DNA of 64,000 nt, from positions 116,888-180,887 of the forward strand of contig NZ_JAHGAW010000013.1 in NCBI RefSeq assembly GCF_018603885.1, read 5' to 3'. The notes below the pieces were generated by a model, which did no database searches, was not told the DNA's origin, and saw only the letters and a list, made by a program, of their open reading frames with translations. Below, in pieces: positions 8,801 through 18,020 of the stretch. The position numbers and the translations under genes were made by a program. Positions within the stretch are counted from its first letter, which is position 1. Every line of letters begins with the position of its first letter. The DNA comes from Sphingobium nicotianae (GTDB lineage Bacteria; Pseudomonadota; Alphaproteobacteria; Sphingomonadales; Sphingomonadaceae).

Positions 8801-9679
8801 TCAGCCGAGCAGTTGTCTTGCCCAATTTTTGAGATCAGCGCCCATGCTCGCATCCCGTGCCGCCAGCGCAAAATTGGCCTGAGCGAAGCCAAGCTTGGAG
8901 CCACAGTCAAACCGTTCGCCGTCGAACGTCACGCCATGGAAGGGCTGCTTGCCGATCAGCTTGGCCATGCTGTCGGTAAGCTGCACTTCGCCGCCCGCAC
9001 CCGCTTCCTGCGTTGCGAGCAGTCCCATCACCTCGGGCTGGAGGATATAGCGACCGGGCAGCATGAGGTTGGAAGGCGCGGTGCCGAGCGCAGGCTTCTC
9101 GACCAGGCCTCTGACCTCGGTCAGCACGCCATCACGCTCGCCCGGATCGATGATCCCATAGCTCGGCGTCTCGTCCATCGGCACTTCGAGGGCGCAGACC
9201 AGATTGCCGCCGATCTTGTCATATTGTTCGACCATCTGCGCAAGGCAGCCTCTGGCGCGTCCGATCAGCAACTCGTCCGGGAGGATGATCGCGAAAGGCT
9301 CATTGCCGACGATGTCGCGCGCGCACCAGATGGCGTGACCCAAGCCGCGCGGTTCCTGCTGACGCACGAAGATGGCATTGCCCGGCGTCAATCGCGTGCC
9401 TTCCAGCGCGGCGATGCTCTTGCCGCGATCGGCCTGGGTGCGCTCCAGCTCATAGGCGACGTCGAAATGATCCTCGATGGCCGCCTTGTTGCGGCCGGTG
9501 ACGAAGATCATCGTTTCAATGCCGGCTTCGATCGCCTCGTCCACCGCATATTGGATCAGCGGCCGGTCGACGACGGGCAGCATCTCCTTGGGCACGGCCT
9601 TGGTCGCGGGCAGGAAGCGCGTGCCGAGACCGGCGACGGGAAAGACGGCTTTGCGGATCTTCACCTTTGGACACCCCAC
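8801..9679 (-). CDS. galU: UTP-glucose-1-phosphate uridylyltransferase GalU
   Basis: This protein of about 292 residues makes UDP-glucose from glucose-1-phosphate and UTP. The nucleotidyltransferase motif GLGTRFLPATKAVPKEMLPV is complete, as are ALEVPMDETPSYGII and LVEKP.LGTAPSNL. Two in-frame GTG codons at 9679 and 9664 are possible starts; the second (VKIRKAVFPV) matches the usual family N-terminus. It lies last in a minus-strand set ugd - epimerase - galU that makes UDP-sugar precursors for the EPS genes that follow. Confidence 0.95.
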   Translation of the reverse strand: MGCPKVKIRKAVFPVAGLGTRFLPATKAVPKEMLPVVDRPLIQYAVDEAIEAGIETMIFVTGRNKAAIEDHFDVAYELERTQADRGKSIAALEGTRLTPGNAIFVRQQEPRGLGHAIWCARDIVGNEPFAIILPDELLIGRARGCLAQMVEQYDKIGGNLVCALEVPMDETPSYGIIDPGERDGVLTEVRGLVEKPALGTAPSNLMLPGRYILQPEVMGLLATQEAGAGGEVQLTDSMAKLIGKQPFHGVTFDGERFDCGSKLGFAQANFALAARDASMGADLKNWARQLLG

Positions 9680-9707
9680 TGTTCAGGTCGGCATGGAATA
9701 GCGCTGG

Positions 9708-10697
9708 CTATCCAACATCACCGTAAAAATCCCGATACCAGGCGGCGAAGCGGTCCAAACCTTCGGTGAGCATCACCTTGGGTTGGTAACCGGTCAGCGC
9801 CGTCAGTTTCGAGACATCGGCATAAGTCGCGGTGACATCGCCCGGTTGCATCGGCCGCATGATTTTTTCCGCTTTCCGGCCGATTGCGGTCTCCAGCGTG
9901 TCGATCATTTCCATCAAACCGACCGGATGACTGTTCCCGATGTTGAGGATGCGATTCTCTTGGGCTGCCGGCGGATTGTCGAGTGCGCCGATGATGCCGT
10001 CAACAATGTCGTCGATATAGGTGAAGTCGCGCGCCATCCGCCCTTCGCCATAGACCTCGATCGGCCTGCCGCTCAGGATCTTCTGGGCGAAGCCGAAATA
10101 GGCCATGTCGGGCCGGCCCCACGGGCCATAAACGGTGAAGAACCGCAAGCCCGTCTGCGGGAAACCATAGAGTTTTGCGTAGCTTTGGCTGATCAGTTCG
10201 CAGCTGCGCTTGGTCGCGGCATAGAGCGAGACCGGCATGTCGACGGGATCATCCTCGCGAAAGCCGCGGTCGGCGAGCGGTCGGTCGCCATAGACGCTGC
10301 TCGACGAGGCATAGACGAGATGCTCGAAACCTTCCGCATGACGGCACGCCTCAAGCAAAGAGAGATGGCCCGCCAGGTTCGAGCGCTCATAGGCGAAGGG
10401 ATTTTCCAGGCTGTAGCGTACGCCCGCCTGCGCCGCGAGATGGATGATCCGGCGGATCCCATTGTCTCGCACCAGCGTGGCGATGGCGGGTGCGTCGGCA
10501 ATGTCCATGCGATGAAAGGCAAAACCATCCAGCCCCTCAAACGTCGCGAGTCGCGCTTCCTTGAGTGCCGGGTCGTAATAATCGTTGACGTTGTCGATGC
10601 CGACGACCCGCTCACCTCGCGCCAGCAGTCGGTGCGCCGTCGCATGGCCGATGAAGCCGGCGGCGCCCGTGACCAGGATCGGCGGCGCGTCGCTCAC
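9708..10697 (-). CDS. UDP-glucuronate 4-epimerase (NAD-dependent SDR)
   Basis: This 329-residue extended SDR has the NAD-binding TGAAGFIGHATAHRLL, the GIDNVNDYYDPALK segment typical of UDP-glucuronate 4-epimerases (CapI/LspL group), and the catalytic YAATK. It would convert UDP-glucuronate to UDP-galacturonate. Its start overlaps the stop of the upstream UDP-glucose dehydrogenase gene by four bases, so substrate and product enzymes are coupled. The exact substrate is inferred from motif and context. Confidence 0.88.
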   Translation of the reverse strand: MSDAPPILVTGAAGFIGHATAHRLLARGERVVGIDNVNDYYDPALKEARLATFEGLDGFAFHRMDIADAPAIATLVRDNGIRRIIHLAAQAGVRYSLENPFAYERSNLAGHLSLLEACRHAEGFEHLVYASSSSVYGDRPLADRGFREDDPVDMPVSLYAATKRSCELISQSYAKLYGFPQTGLRFFTVYGPWGRPDMAYFGFAQKILSGRPIEVYGEGRMARDFTYIDDIVDGIIGALDNPPAAQENRILNIGNSHPVGLMEMIDTLETAIGRKAEKIMRPMQPGDVTATYADVSKLTALTGYQPKVMLTEGLDRFAAWYRDFYGDVG

Positions 10698-11995
10698 CGG
10701 CCCACGGCGGTGTAGGTGAAGCCGGCGTCCTCGACGGCCTTGCGGGGATAGATATTACGCAGATCGACAAGAATCGGCGCCTTCAGCAACGCCTTGGCGC
10801 GGTTGAGATCGAGCGCCCGGAATGCGTCCCATTCGGTTACAATGACGAGCGCGTCGGCGCCTTCCATCGTCTCATAGGCGCTGGCGCAATAGCCGATATC
10901 GGGCAGGTCCTTCTTCGCCTGCGCCATGCCCTCGGGATCATAGGCGCGGACGGTGGCGCCGGCATCCTGCAGGGTCTGCACGATGGCGATGGCGGGCGAA
11001 TCGCGCATGTCGTCGGTATTGGGTTTGAAGGTCAGGCCGAGCACCGCAATCGTCTTGCCGCGCACGTCGCCGCCGCAGGCCGCGATCACCTTGCGGCCCA
11101 TGGCGCGCTTGCGCTGGTCGTTGACCGCGACGACCGCCTCGACGATGCGCTGCGGCGCCTCGAAGTCCTGCGCGGTCTTCAGCAAGGCGACGGTGTCCTT
11201 CGGAAAGCAGGAACCGCCATAACCCGGCCCGGCGTGCAGGAACTTGCTGCCGATGCGATTGTCGAGGCCGATACCGCGCGCGACGTCCTGCACGTCCGCG
11301 CCGACCTTTTCACACAGGTCGGCAATTTCGTTGATGAACGTGATCTTGGTCGCGAGGAAGGCGTTGCCGGCATATTTGGTGAGCTCGGCGCCCTTACGGC
11401 TCATCTCGATGATCGGGGAGCGGCCGAGCGCGAGCGGGCGATAAATTTGTCGCATCACTTCCAGCGCGCGCGGATCGTCGCCGCCGATGACGACGCGGTC
11501 GGGCCGCTTGAAGTCGTCGATCGCCGCGCCTTCACGCAGGAACTCGGGATTGGAGACCACTGCGAAATCCGCGTCCGAATTGGTCTCGCGGATGATGCGT
11601 TCGACCTCGTCGCCGGTGCCGACGGGAACGGTCGACTTGTCGACGATCACCGTGAAGCGCTTGATGTGGGCCGCGATCTCGGCCGCCGCCGCATAGACGT
11701 AGGACAGGTCTGCATGGCCGTCGCCCCGGCGCGAGGGGGTGCCGACAGCGATGAACACGGCATCGGGATCGGCCAGCGCCTGCGCGGCATCGGTGGTGAA
11801 GGAGAGCCGGCCGGCGGCGGCATTGCTGGCGACGAGATGGTCCAGCCCCGGCTCGAAGATCGGGATGCGACCGGCCAGCAGCGCGTCGATCTTCGTCTGG
11901 TCCTTGTCGAAACAGATCACATCATGGCCGAAATCGGCGAAGCAGGCACCCGAAACCAGGCCCACATAGCCCGAGCCGATCATGGTGATTTTCAC
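10694..11995 (-). CDS. ugd: UDP-glucose 6-dehydrogenase
   Basis: This 433-residue enzyme oxidises UDP-glucose to UDP-glucuronate. The Rossmann motif IGSGYVGLVSGACFADFGHD and the catalytic cysteine in GPGYGGSCFPKDT are clear. It opens the minus-strand operon ugd - epimerase - galU. The divergent gap upstream contains only the small membrane protein gene at 12113-12370. Glucuronic acid is a usual component of sphingan-type EPS, which fits the context. Confidence 0.95.
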   Translation of the reverse strand: MKITMIGSGYVGLVSGACFADFGHDVICFDKDQTKIDALLAGRIPIFEPGLDHLVASNAAAGRLSFTTDAAQALADPDAVFIAVGTPSRRGDGHADLSYVYAAAAEIAAHIKRFTVIVDKSTVPVGTGDEVERIIRETNSDADFAVVSNPEFLREGAAIDDFKRPDRVVIGGDDPRALEVMRQIYRPLALGRSPIIEMSRKGAELTKYAGNAFLATKITFINEIADLCEKVGADVQDVARGIGLDNRIGSKFLHAGPGYGGSCFPKDTVALLKTAQDFEAPQRIVEAVVAVNDQRKRAMGRKVIAACGGDVRGKTIAVLGLTFKPNTDDMRDSPAIAIVQTLQDAGATVRAYDPEGMAQAKKDLPDIGYCASAYETMEGADALVIVTEWDAFRALDLNRAKALLKAPILVDLRNIYPRKAVEDAGFTYTAVGR

Positions 11996-12112
11996 GCGAA
12001 TGGTCCTCTATTGCCGCTGTTTAGGAGCCGGTCCGGATGAGGCAAGGACCGGCGGCGCCGCCGACGATTGCTGGAGCGAACGCCTCCTCCCGCGCCAACG
12101 CTCGAAGAGCCC

Positions 12113-12370
12113 TTATTTCAAACTCGGCTTCAGCACCAGCCAGACATAAGCGACGACGCCGCCCAGGAGGGCAACAGCCACGCCATGCATAAGCATGCTG
12201 TCATTCTCGATCGCATAATTGCCGGCCTGGTTGGCGATCGCGCAGCCGAGCGCCGGCGGCAGATAGTCGATCATGCGGTCCGGCGGATTTTCCATGGAAG
12301 AGCGCTGCAGGAACAGCACGATGATCCCCGCGAAGATTGCAAGCGAAAGCCAGTCATAGGCCGTTTCCAT
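12113..12370 (-). CDS. Small two-TM protein, possibly an XrtV sorting-system accessory protein
   Basis: This 85-residue protein has two hydrophobic segments (residues about 6-22 and 60-80) flanking a conserved-looking middle, RSSMENPPDRMIDYLPPA followed by GCAIANQAGN. Small proteins of this pattern occur widely in sphingomonads. From memory they are annotated as accessory to the XrtV exosortase system, but I cannot verify that here and no exosortase is present in the window. It lies between ugd and the divergent rfb operon. Confidence 0.6.
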   Translation of the reverse strand: METAYDWLSLAIFAGIIVLFLQRSSMENPPDRMIDYLPPALGCAIANQAGNYAIENDSMLMHGVAVALLGGVVAYVWLVLKPSLK

Positions 12371-12606
12371 TTATCTTCTCCGCAGACGGCAGACCGTAAA
12401 CCGCCAATTAGTCAGATTCGAGGCCAAGCGCTAATTTTTCTGACAGAAAAACGCAAAGCGATTCACGATGTTTTTGGGACATACGGTTCACGATTACGTT
12501 AACGGCCGGGCGAAGCGCCCAGATCATCGATCCGATGTTTGCAACATGCAATTGAACGGCTAGGGCGGGAACGCGGCGGATCGAGGTCGCAATGTGGGAG
12601 TCATGT
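12371..12606. promoter_or_regulatory. Divergent regulatory region between the EPS operons
   Basis: This gap separates the minus-strand 85-codon gene from the rfbACDB operon. It contains a perfect 17-base palindrome TTTTTCTGACAGAAAAA (12435-12451), two near-identical direct repeats CGATTCACGAT (12459-12469) and CGGTTCACGAT (12484-12494) spaced 25 bases apart, and a small hairpin GGGCG-AAG-CGCCC (12508-12520). GGGAG at 12596-12600 is the ribosome site of rfbA. The arrangement looks like a control region, but no regulator is identified. Confidence 0.5.
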
Positions 12607-13485
12607 GTGCGTAAAGGGATTATTCTGGCCGGCGGATCGGGGACGCGGCTCTACCCTCTGACCAAGGCCGTCTCGAAGCAGCTGATGCCGGTCTATGACA
12701 AGCCGATGATCTATTACCCGCTCTCGGTGCTGATCATGTCGGGCATTCGCGAGATCATGATCATCACCACGCCGCAGGATCAGGCCGCCTTCCAGGCGCT
12801 GCTCGGCGACGGGTCCGACATGGGTCTCACGCTCCATTATGCCGTGCAGCCGCAGCCGGGCGGGCTGGCGCAGGCCTATCATATCGGCGCCGATTTCGTC
12901 GGCACCGATCCCTCGACGCTGATCCTTGGCGACAACATCTTCTATGGCCACGGCCTCACCGATCTGCTCGCTGCCGCGTCGGCGCGCGAGAGCGGCGCAA
13001 CCGTGTTCGGCTATTATGTGAGCGACCCGAAAGCCTATGGCGTCGTCTCCTTTGACAAGGATGGCAAGGCCGAGACGATCGAGGAGAAGCCGACGCAGCC
13101 CAAGTCGAACTATGCGGTAACCGGCCTCTATTTCTATGATGGTCAGGCCGTCGAGCGGGCCCACCAGATCCAGCCGTCGCCGCGCGGCGAGCTGGAGATC
13201 ACCGATCTCAACCGGCTCTATCTCGAAGCGGGCGAGCTCAATGTCGAACTGATGGGGCGCGGCTATGCCTGGCTCGACACCGGCACGCACGGCTCGCTGA
13301 TCGACGCCGCCAATTATGTCCGCATCACCGAGGAGAGGCAGGGCCTCAAGATTTGCTGCCCCGAGGAACTCTGCTGGCGCATGGGCTTCATCGACGATGC
13401 GCAGCTGCTGCGGATCGCCGAGCCACTGCGCAAGTCCGGCTATGGCGAATATCTCCTGAAACTGCTGGAGCGCGGCGTCGCATGA
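12607..13485 (+). CDS. rfbA: Glucose-1-phosphate thymidylyltransferase RfbA
   Basis: This 292-residue enzyme makes dTDP-glucose, the first step to dTDP-L-rhamnose. The N-terminus [23 protein letters not shown] is diagnostic, as is [15 protein letters not shown]. The frame is open from an ATG at 12592, but GTG at 12607 is preferred: it has GGGAG six bases upstream and gives the standard family N-terminus and length. It is the first gene of rfbA-C-D-B; its TGA overlaps the rfbC ATG. Confidence 0.96.
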   Translation: MRKGIILAGGSGTRLYPLTKAVSKQLMPVYDKPMIYYPLSVLIMSGIREIMIITTPQDQAAFQALLGDGSDMGLTLHYAVQPQPGGLAQAYHIGADFVGTDPSTLILGDNIFYGHGLTDLLAAASARESGATVFGYYVSDPKAYGVVSFDKDGKAETIEEKPTQPKSNYAVTGLYFYDGQAVERAHQIQPSPRGELEITDLNRLYLEAGELNVELMGRGYAWLDTGTHGSLIDAANYVRITEERQGLKICCPEELCWRMGFIDDAQLLRIAEPLRKSGYGEYLLKLLERGVA

Positions 13486-14027
13486 ATGTCATCGAGACGG
13501 CCATCGAGGGCGTACTGATCCTGGAGCCGCGTGTGTTCGGCGACGAGCGCGGTTTCTTCATGGAGAGCTGGAACCAGCGGACGTTCCGCGACATTGGCCT
13601 CGACGTCGACTTCGTGCAGGACAATCACAGCCGCTCCTCGCGCGGCGTGCTGAGGGGGCTGCACTATCAGTCGCCCGGTGCGCAGGGCAAGCTGGTCCGC
13701 GTGACGGCGGGCGCGGTGTATGACGTCGCGGTCGACATGCGCCGTTCTTCGCCGACGTTCGGCACATCGGTCGGTGTCGAGCTCAGCGCCGCCAACAAGC
13801 GCATGTTCTGGGTACCCGAAGGCATGGCTCACGGCTTCCTCTGCCTGGAGGACGGCACCGATTTTCTTTACAAGTGCCGCGGCTATTACGACCCGTCCAA
13901 CGAGCATAGCCTGCTCTGGAACGATCCGGCGCTGGGCATCGACTGGCCGCTCGGCGACATCGTGCCGCAGCTCAATGCCAAGGACCTGGCCGGCAAGCTG
14001 CTGGCCGACGCGGTGACCTTCCCGTGA
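13482..14027 (+). CDS. rfbC: dTDP-4-dehydrorhamnose 3,5-epimerase RfbC
   Basis: This 181-residue cupin-fold epimerase is the third enzyme of dTDP-rhamnose synthesis. Typical segments are [11 protein letters not shown], the catalytic region around [16 protein letters not shown], and [16 protein letters not shown]. The ATG at 13482 overlaps the rfbA stop by four bases. The stop in turn overlaps the GTG of rfbD. Confidence 0.96.
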   Translation: MNVIETAIEGVLILEPRVFGDERGFFMESWNQRTFRDIGLDVDFVQDNHSRSSRGVLRGLHYQSPGAQGKLVRVTAGAVYDVAVDMRRSSPTFGTSVGVELSAANKRMFWVPEGMAHGFLCLEDGTDFLYKCRGYYDPSNEHSLLWNDPALGIDWPLGDIVPQLNAKDLAGKLLADAVTFP

Positions 14028-14890
14028 AGGTGCTGATCACCGGCGCCGGCGGCCAGCTCGGCCGTGCCCTCCAGTCGAGCGCGCCTGCCCATGCGGACGT
14101 GGTGGCGCTGGACCGTCAGTCGCTGGACATCGCCGATGAGGCAGCGATCGTCGACCTGTTCGACGAGACCGAGCCTGATCTGGTGATCAATGCCGCTGCC
14201 TACACGGCCGTGGACCGGGCCGAGAGCGACCAGATCGAGGCGCATCGCATCAATGCGGAAGGGGCCGGTGCCCTCGCCGCGGCGGCGGCGGTTCAGCGCG
14301 CGCGCTTCATCCATGTGTCCACCGACTTTGTATTCGACGGCTCGAATGGCGTACCCTATCGCCCCGATCATCCGACCGCGCCCCTCGGCGTCTATGGGGC
14401 GACCAAGCTAGCGGGCGAGCAAGCAGTGCAGGCCGCGCATCCGCAGGCTCTGATCGTCCGCACCGCCTGGGTCTATGGCGTCACCGGCAGCAACTTCGTG
14501 CGCACCATGCTGCGCCTGATGGCCGATCGCGACGAAGTGCGCGTCGTCGCCGACCAGGTCGGCACGCCGACTTATGCCGCTGGCCTGGCGCGCGCGCTCT
14601 GGGCGCTGGATGCCACCGGCGCCACCGGCATCCATCACTGGACGGACAGCGGCGCGGCGAGCTGGTACGATTTCGCGCTGGCCATACAGGAAGAAGCGCT
14701 CGCCATCGGCCTGCTGACGAGGCAGGTGCCCGTGCTGCCAATCGCGACCAGCGACTATCCGACGCCCGCGCGGCGCCCTTCTTATTCAGTTCTCGACAAA
14801 CGCTCGGCCATCGCGTTGGTCGGTGCGCCCGCGCCGCACTGGCGCGTCCATCTTCGCGACATGCTCGGAGTGATCAAGGCCAATGGCTAA
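14024..14890 (+). CDS. rfbD: dTDP-4-dehydrorhamnose reductase RfbD
   Basis: This 288-residue SDR performs the final NADPH-dependent reduction to dTDP-L-rhamnose. It has TGAGGQLGRAL, the conserved INAAAYTAVDRAE, the STDFVFDG segment and the catalytic YGATK. It starts at GTG 14024, overlapping the rfbC stop by four bases, and overlaps rfbB by eight. Confidence 0.95.
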   Translation: MKVLITGAGGQLGRALQSSAPAHADVVALDRQSLDIADEAAIVDLFDETEPDLVINAAAYTAVDRAESDQIEAHRINAEGAGALAAAAAVQRARFIHVSTDFVFDGSNGVPYRPDHPTAPLGVYGATKLAGEQAVQAAHPQALIVRTAWVYGVTGSNFVRTMLRLMADRDEVRVVADQVGTPTYAAGLARALWALDATGATGIHHWTDSGAASWYDFALAIQEEALAIGLLTRQVPVLPIATSDYPTPARRPSYSVLDKRSAIALVGAPAPHWRVHLRDMLGVIKANG

Positions 14891-15953
14891 TCTGCTCGTC
14901 ACCGGCGGCGCCGGCTTCATCGGCGCCAATTTCGTGCATTATTGGGCGAAGCATCACCCGGCCGACACGGTCACGGTGCTCGACGTGCTGACCTATGCCG
15001 GCAATCCCGCCAATCTCGATGGCCTCAATAGTGTCGACCTGATCGAGGGCGACATCTGCGACACGGCGCTGGTCGAAAAGCTGCTTGGCGAGCGCTCCAT
15101 CGACACGATCGTCCATTTCGCGGCGGAAAGCCATGTCGATCGCTCGATCACCGGTCCGGACGCCTTCGTCACCACCAATGTCGTCGGCACGCACAGCCTG
15201 TTGAAAGCTGCGCGCAAGCTGTGGCTGGACACGGGCACCGGCAAGCCGCACCGCTTCCACCATGTCTCGACCGACGAGGTCTATGGCTCGCTCGGGCCGG
15301 ATGATCCGGCCTTCGCCGAGACCAAGCAATATGAGCCCAATTCGCCCTACTCGGCGAGCAAGGCTGCCTCGGACCATCTCGTGCGCGCTTATCACCACAC
15401 CTACGGGCTGGAGGTCAGCACGAGCAATTGCTCGAACAACTACGGGCCCTATCAATTTCCCGAGAAGCTGATCCCGCTGTTCCTGCTGAACTGCCTGCAT
15501 GGCCGCAACCTGCCCATCTATGGCGATGGCATGAACGTGCGCGACTGGCTGCATGTCGAGGATCATTGCTACGGCATCGAGAAGGTGATCGAGGTCGGCC
15601 GCCCGGGCGAGACCTATAACATCGGTGGCGGGCAGGAGCTGCCCAATCTCGCGGTGATCGACGAGATCTGCAGCACAGTCGATCGCGCTTTCGTGGAGAC
15701 GCCGTCGCTTGCCGAGCGTTTCCCTGATGCGCCGGCCGCGAAGGGCCAGCCCTCCGCCAGCCTCAAGACCTATGTCACCGATCGCAAGGGCCACGACCGG
15801 CGCTATGCGATCGACGAGACCAAGGCGCGGGGCGAACTGGGCTACGCACCGCGCCGCACCTTCCATGAGGGCTTCGCACAGACGCTGGCCTGGTATCTCG
15901 CCAACGAAGGCTGGTGGCGTTCGCTGCTGGAGCGCGCGGCGATTACGCGTTAA
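14883..15953 (+). CDS. rfbB: dTDP-glucose 4,6-dehydratase RfbB
   Basis: This 356-residue SDR makes dTDP-4-keto-6-deoxyglucose. It shows TGGAGFIGANFVHY, the HFAAESHVDRSI motif, STDEVYG, and the active-site YSASK. It is last of the tightly overlapping rfbACDB set, so all four dTDP-rhamnose enzymes are present. Rhamnose is a usual constituent of sphingans, which supports an EPS role. Confidence 0.97.
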   Translation: MANLLVTGGAGFIGANFVHYWAKHHPADTVTVLDVLTYAGNPANLDGLNSVDLIEGDICDTALVEKLLGERSIDTIVHFAAESHVDRSITGPDAFVTTNVVGTHSLLKAARKLWLDTGTGKPHRFHHVSTDEVYGSLGPDDPAFAETKQYEPNSPYSASKAASDHLVRAYHHTYGLEVSTSNCSNNYGPYQFPEKLIPLFLLNCLHGRNLPIYGDGMNVRDWLHVEDHCYGIEKVIEVGRPGETYNIGGGQELPNLAVIDEICSTVDRAFVETPSLAERFPDAPAAKGQPSASLKTYVTDRKGHDRRYAIDETKARGELGYAPRRTFHEGFAQTLAWYLANEGWWRSLLERAAITR

Positions 15954-15989
15954 GAAGCCGCCCACGGCAAAAGCCGACGGGAGGATGAG

Positions 15990-17114
15990 ATGGCCGATAC
16001 GCTCGACGGATACGAACTGCGCTCGCTCATCACCGCCGAAGGCCAGCTGCGAATCAGCCGGGAGCCGATCGCCGTGGACGACCCCGGGCCGGGCGAGGTG
16101 ATCGTCCGCGTCGAGGCAGCGCCGATCAACCCGTCGGACCTTGGCTTGCTGGTCGATCGCGCCATTGCCGGGACGTTCCGGACGGAGGGCACCGCCGACA
16201 ATTCGGTTCTGGTTGCTGACCTGCCCGCCGATCGCCTGCCCGCCGTTGCGCTGCGTGTTGGCAAGGCGCTTGCGGTGGGGAACGAGGGTGCGGGAACGGT
16301 CGTCAAGGCGGGCCCCGACGTCCAGCATCTGCTCGGGCGCAAGGTCGCAGCCGTCGGCGGCGGCATGTACGCGACCTATCGCAAGCTGCCCGCCGCCGCG
16401 ACCACGCTGCTTCCCGAGGATGCCAGCGCGGCGGACGGCGCCTCCGCCGTCGTCAACCCGCGCACTGCCCTGGGCTTCGTCGAGACCATGCGCATGGAAG
16501 GCCATAGCGCGATCGTCCACACCGCTGCCGCCTCCAATCTAGGCCAGATGCTGCTGCGCATCTGCCTGGCCGATGGCGTCCCGCTGGTCAACATCGTGCG
16601 CAGCGAGGCTCAGGCCGCTTTGCTTCGCGGCATCGGCGCGACCCATGTCGTCGACAGCAGTACGCCCGATTTCCGCGACCGACTGATCGATGCGATCGCC
16701 GCCACCGGCGCCACCATCGCCTTTGACGCGATCGGCGGCGGCACGATGGCCAGCCAGATCCTTGACGCCATGGAAGTGGTTGCGGCCCGCAGCCTGGAGA
16801 GCTTCAACCGCTATGGCTCCAACGTCATGAAGCAGGTCTATATTTACGGCACACTCGATCCCGGCCCGACCATCATCGAGCGCACCGGCTATGCCTGGAA
16901 GGTGGACGGCTGGCTGTTGACCCACTTCCTGCAGAAGGCCAATCCCGAAACGTTGCAAAGCCACGCCAGGCGGGTGCAGGACGAGCTCAAGACGACCTTC
17001 GCCAGCCGGTTCGGTGCCACGATCAGCCTTTCCGACGTGCTGAATCCGCAGATTGCGCGTGCCTATGAGCGCAAGGGCACCGGTGCGAAATATCTGATTG
17101 ATCCGAGTCTTTGA
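15990..17114 (+). CDS. Zinc-type/MDR-family NAD(P)H oxidoreductase
   Basis: This 374-residue medium-chain dehydrogenase/reductase has a GroES-like N-terminal half (PGPGEVIVRVEAAPINPSDLG) and a C-terminal Rossmann half. The usual GxGxxG loop is replaced by HTAAASNLGQ, followed by RSEAQAALLRGIGATHVVD, as in quinone-oxidoreductase-like members. It starts 36 bases after rfbB and ends at a shared terminator, so it is probably co-transcribed with the rhamnose genes. No rhamnose-related role for such an enzyme is known to me; its substrate is unknown. Confidence 0.82.
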   Translation: MADTLDGYELRSLITAEGQLRISREPIAVDDPGPGEVIVRVEAAPINPSDLGLLVDRAIAGTFRTEGTADNSVLVADLPADRLPAVALRVGKALAVGNEGAGTVVKAGPDVQHLLGRKVAAVGGGMYATYRKLPAAATTLLPEDASAADGASAVVNPRTALGFVETMRMEGHSAIVHTAAASNLGQMLLRICLADGVPLVNIVRSEAQAALLRGIGATHVVDSSTPDFRDRLIDAIAATGATIAFDAIGGGTMASQILDAMEVVAARSLESFNRYGSNVMKQVYIYGTLDPGPTIIERTGYAWKVDGWLLTHFLQKANPETLQSHARRVQDELKTTFASRFGATISLSDVLNPQIARAYERKGTGAKYLIDPSL

Positions 17115-17134
17115 GGGAGTTTTCAAAAACAAAT

Positions 17135-17164
17135 AGGGCGGCCGATCCATCGATCGGCCGCCCT
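17135..17164. terminator. Bidirectional terminator between rfb operon and kinase gene
   Basis: A 13-bp perfect stem (AGGGCGGCCGATC at 17135-17147 with its complement at 17152-17164) encloses the loop CATC. It is followed by TTT on the plus strand and by a T-rich stretch on the minus strand, so it serves both converging operons. Confidence 0.85.
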
Positions 17165-17192
17165 TTGCGTATCCGCCTTTCGCGAAAGGCGC

Positions 17193-17996
17193 TCAGTCGC
17201 CCTTGCTGAAATAGTCCGTATATTTGCCGTAGGCCCCGTAGCTGTAGCCATAGGGGTCGCCTACGCCCCCGTCATAGCGGTTCAGCACCGAACCGATGCA
17301 GTCCGACGGATCGAGCAAACGCATCGCGTCGGTGACCTGCTTCTGGCTGTTGCGGCCCTGTTCGATCACCATCAAATAGGCGTCGATCTGCGAGGCGACG
17401 ACCATCGCATCATCATTGGCGAACACCGGTGGCATATCGAACAGCACGATATGCTCCTCGCCCAGGCTGCGCAGCGAGCTGATGAACGCCGCGAAACGTT
17501 CGCTGGCGAGCAGCGGCATTGTCTCGAGGTCATTCGCATAGCAGGGATAGAGCGAGAGATTGGTGCCTTCGACATGGCGGCCAATTCTGGTGAGATCGTC
17601 CGTCTCGCCGGCGAGGAAGCGCTCGAAGCCGATCTCGCCCAACAGGCCGAAATTGGCGGAGAGCGAGGCGCGGCGCACGTCAAGGTCGAAGACGTGGATC
17701 TGGTGATTGGGCAGGCGGCTCAGCGTCGCGGCCAGATTGGCCGTCAGGAACGACTTGCCGGCGCCCGGTGCCGGTGAGGTCACGCCGACCAGCTTGTGCC
17801 CGCGCGCCTTCATACGCTTCACCATCTGCGAGCGCAGCAGACTGAAGGGACGCGACGAGATGTGGCGACTGTTGAAGCCGACGATATGATTATTCTCGAG
17901 CACCTGCCAATCCGGCGTGAACAGAGCAAGGTCGCTCTGGTTCGGGATCAGGAACGGGGTGCTCAGCGACTTGGTTAGCGTAAGCTCATCAGACAC
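17193..17996 (-). CDS. BY-type tyrosine autokinase (CpsD/CapB/GelE-like)
   Basis: This 267-residue cytoplasmic P-loop kinase probably regulates EPS chain length. It has a Walker A in SPAPGAGKSFLTANLA, a Walker A' in FDLDVRRAS, a Walker B in LFDMPPVF, and a Tyr-rich C-terminus (GYSYGAYGKYTDYF) for autophosphorylation. It is a separate polypeptide from its Wzz activator (24 bases upstream), as in Gram-positive Cps systems and the sphingan SpsC/SpsE or GelC/GelE pairs, rather than the fused Wzc type. It is the last gene of the export operon. Confidence 0.88.
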   Translation of the reverse strand: MSDELTLTKSLSTPFLIPNQSDLALFTPDWQVLENNHIVGFNSRHISSRPFSLLRSQMVKRMKARGHKLVGVTSPAPGAGKSFLTANLAATLSRLPNHQIHVFDLDVRRASLSANFGLLGEIGFERFLAGETDDLTRIGRHVEGTNLSLYPCYANDLETMPLLASERFAAFISSLRSLGEEHIVLFDMPPVFANDDAMVVASQIDAYLMVIEQGRNSQKQVTDAMRLLDPSDCIGSVLNRYDGGVGDPYGYSYGAYGKYTDYFSKGD

Positions 17997-18020
17997 TGGT
18001 CAAACTCCTTCGGCGCACTG

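Noticed and set aside
14874..16520. 548-codon open frame opposite rfbB and the MDR gene
   Set aside because: It spans two unrelated real genes on the other strand and has low-complexity composition with no start signal.
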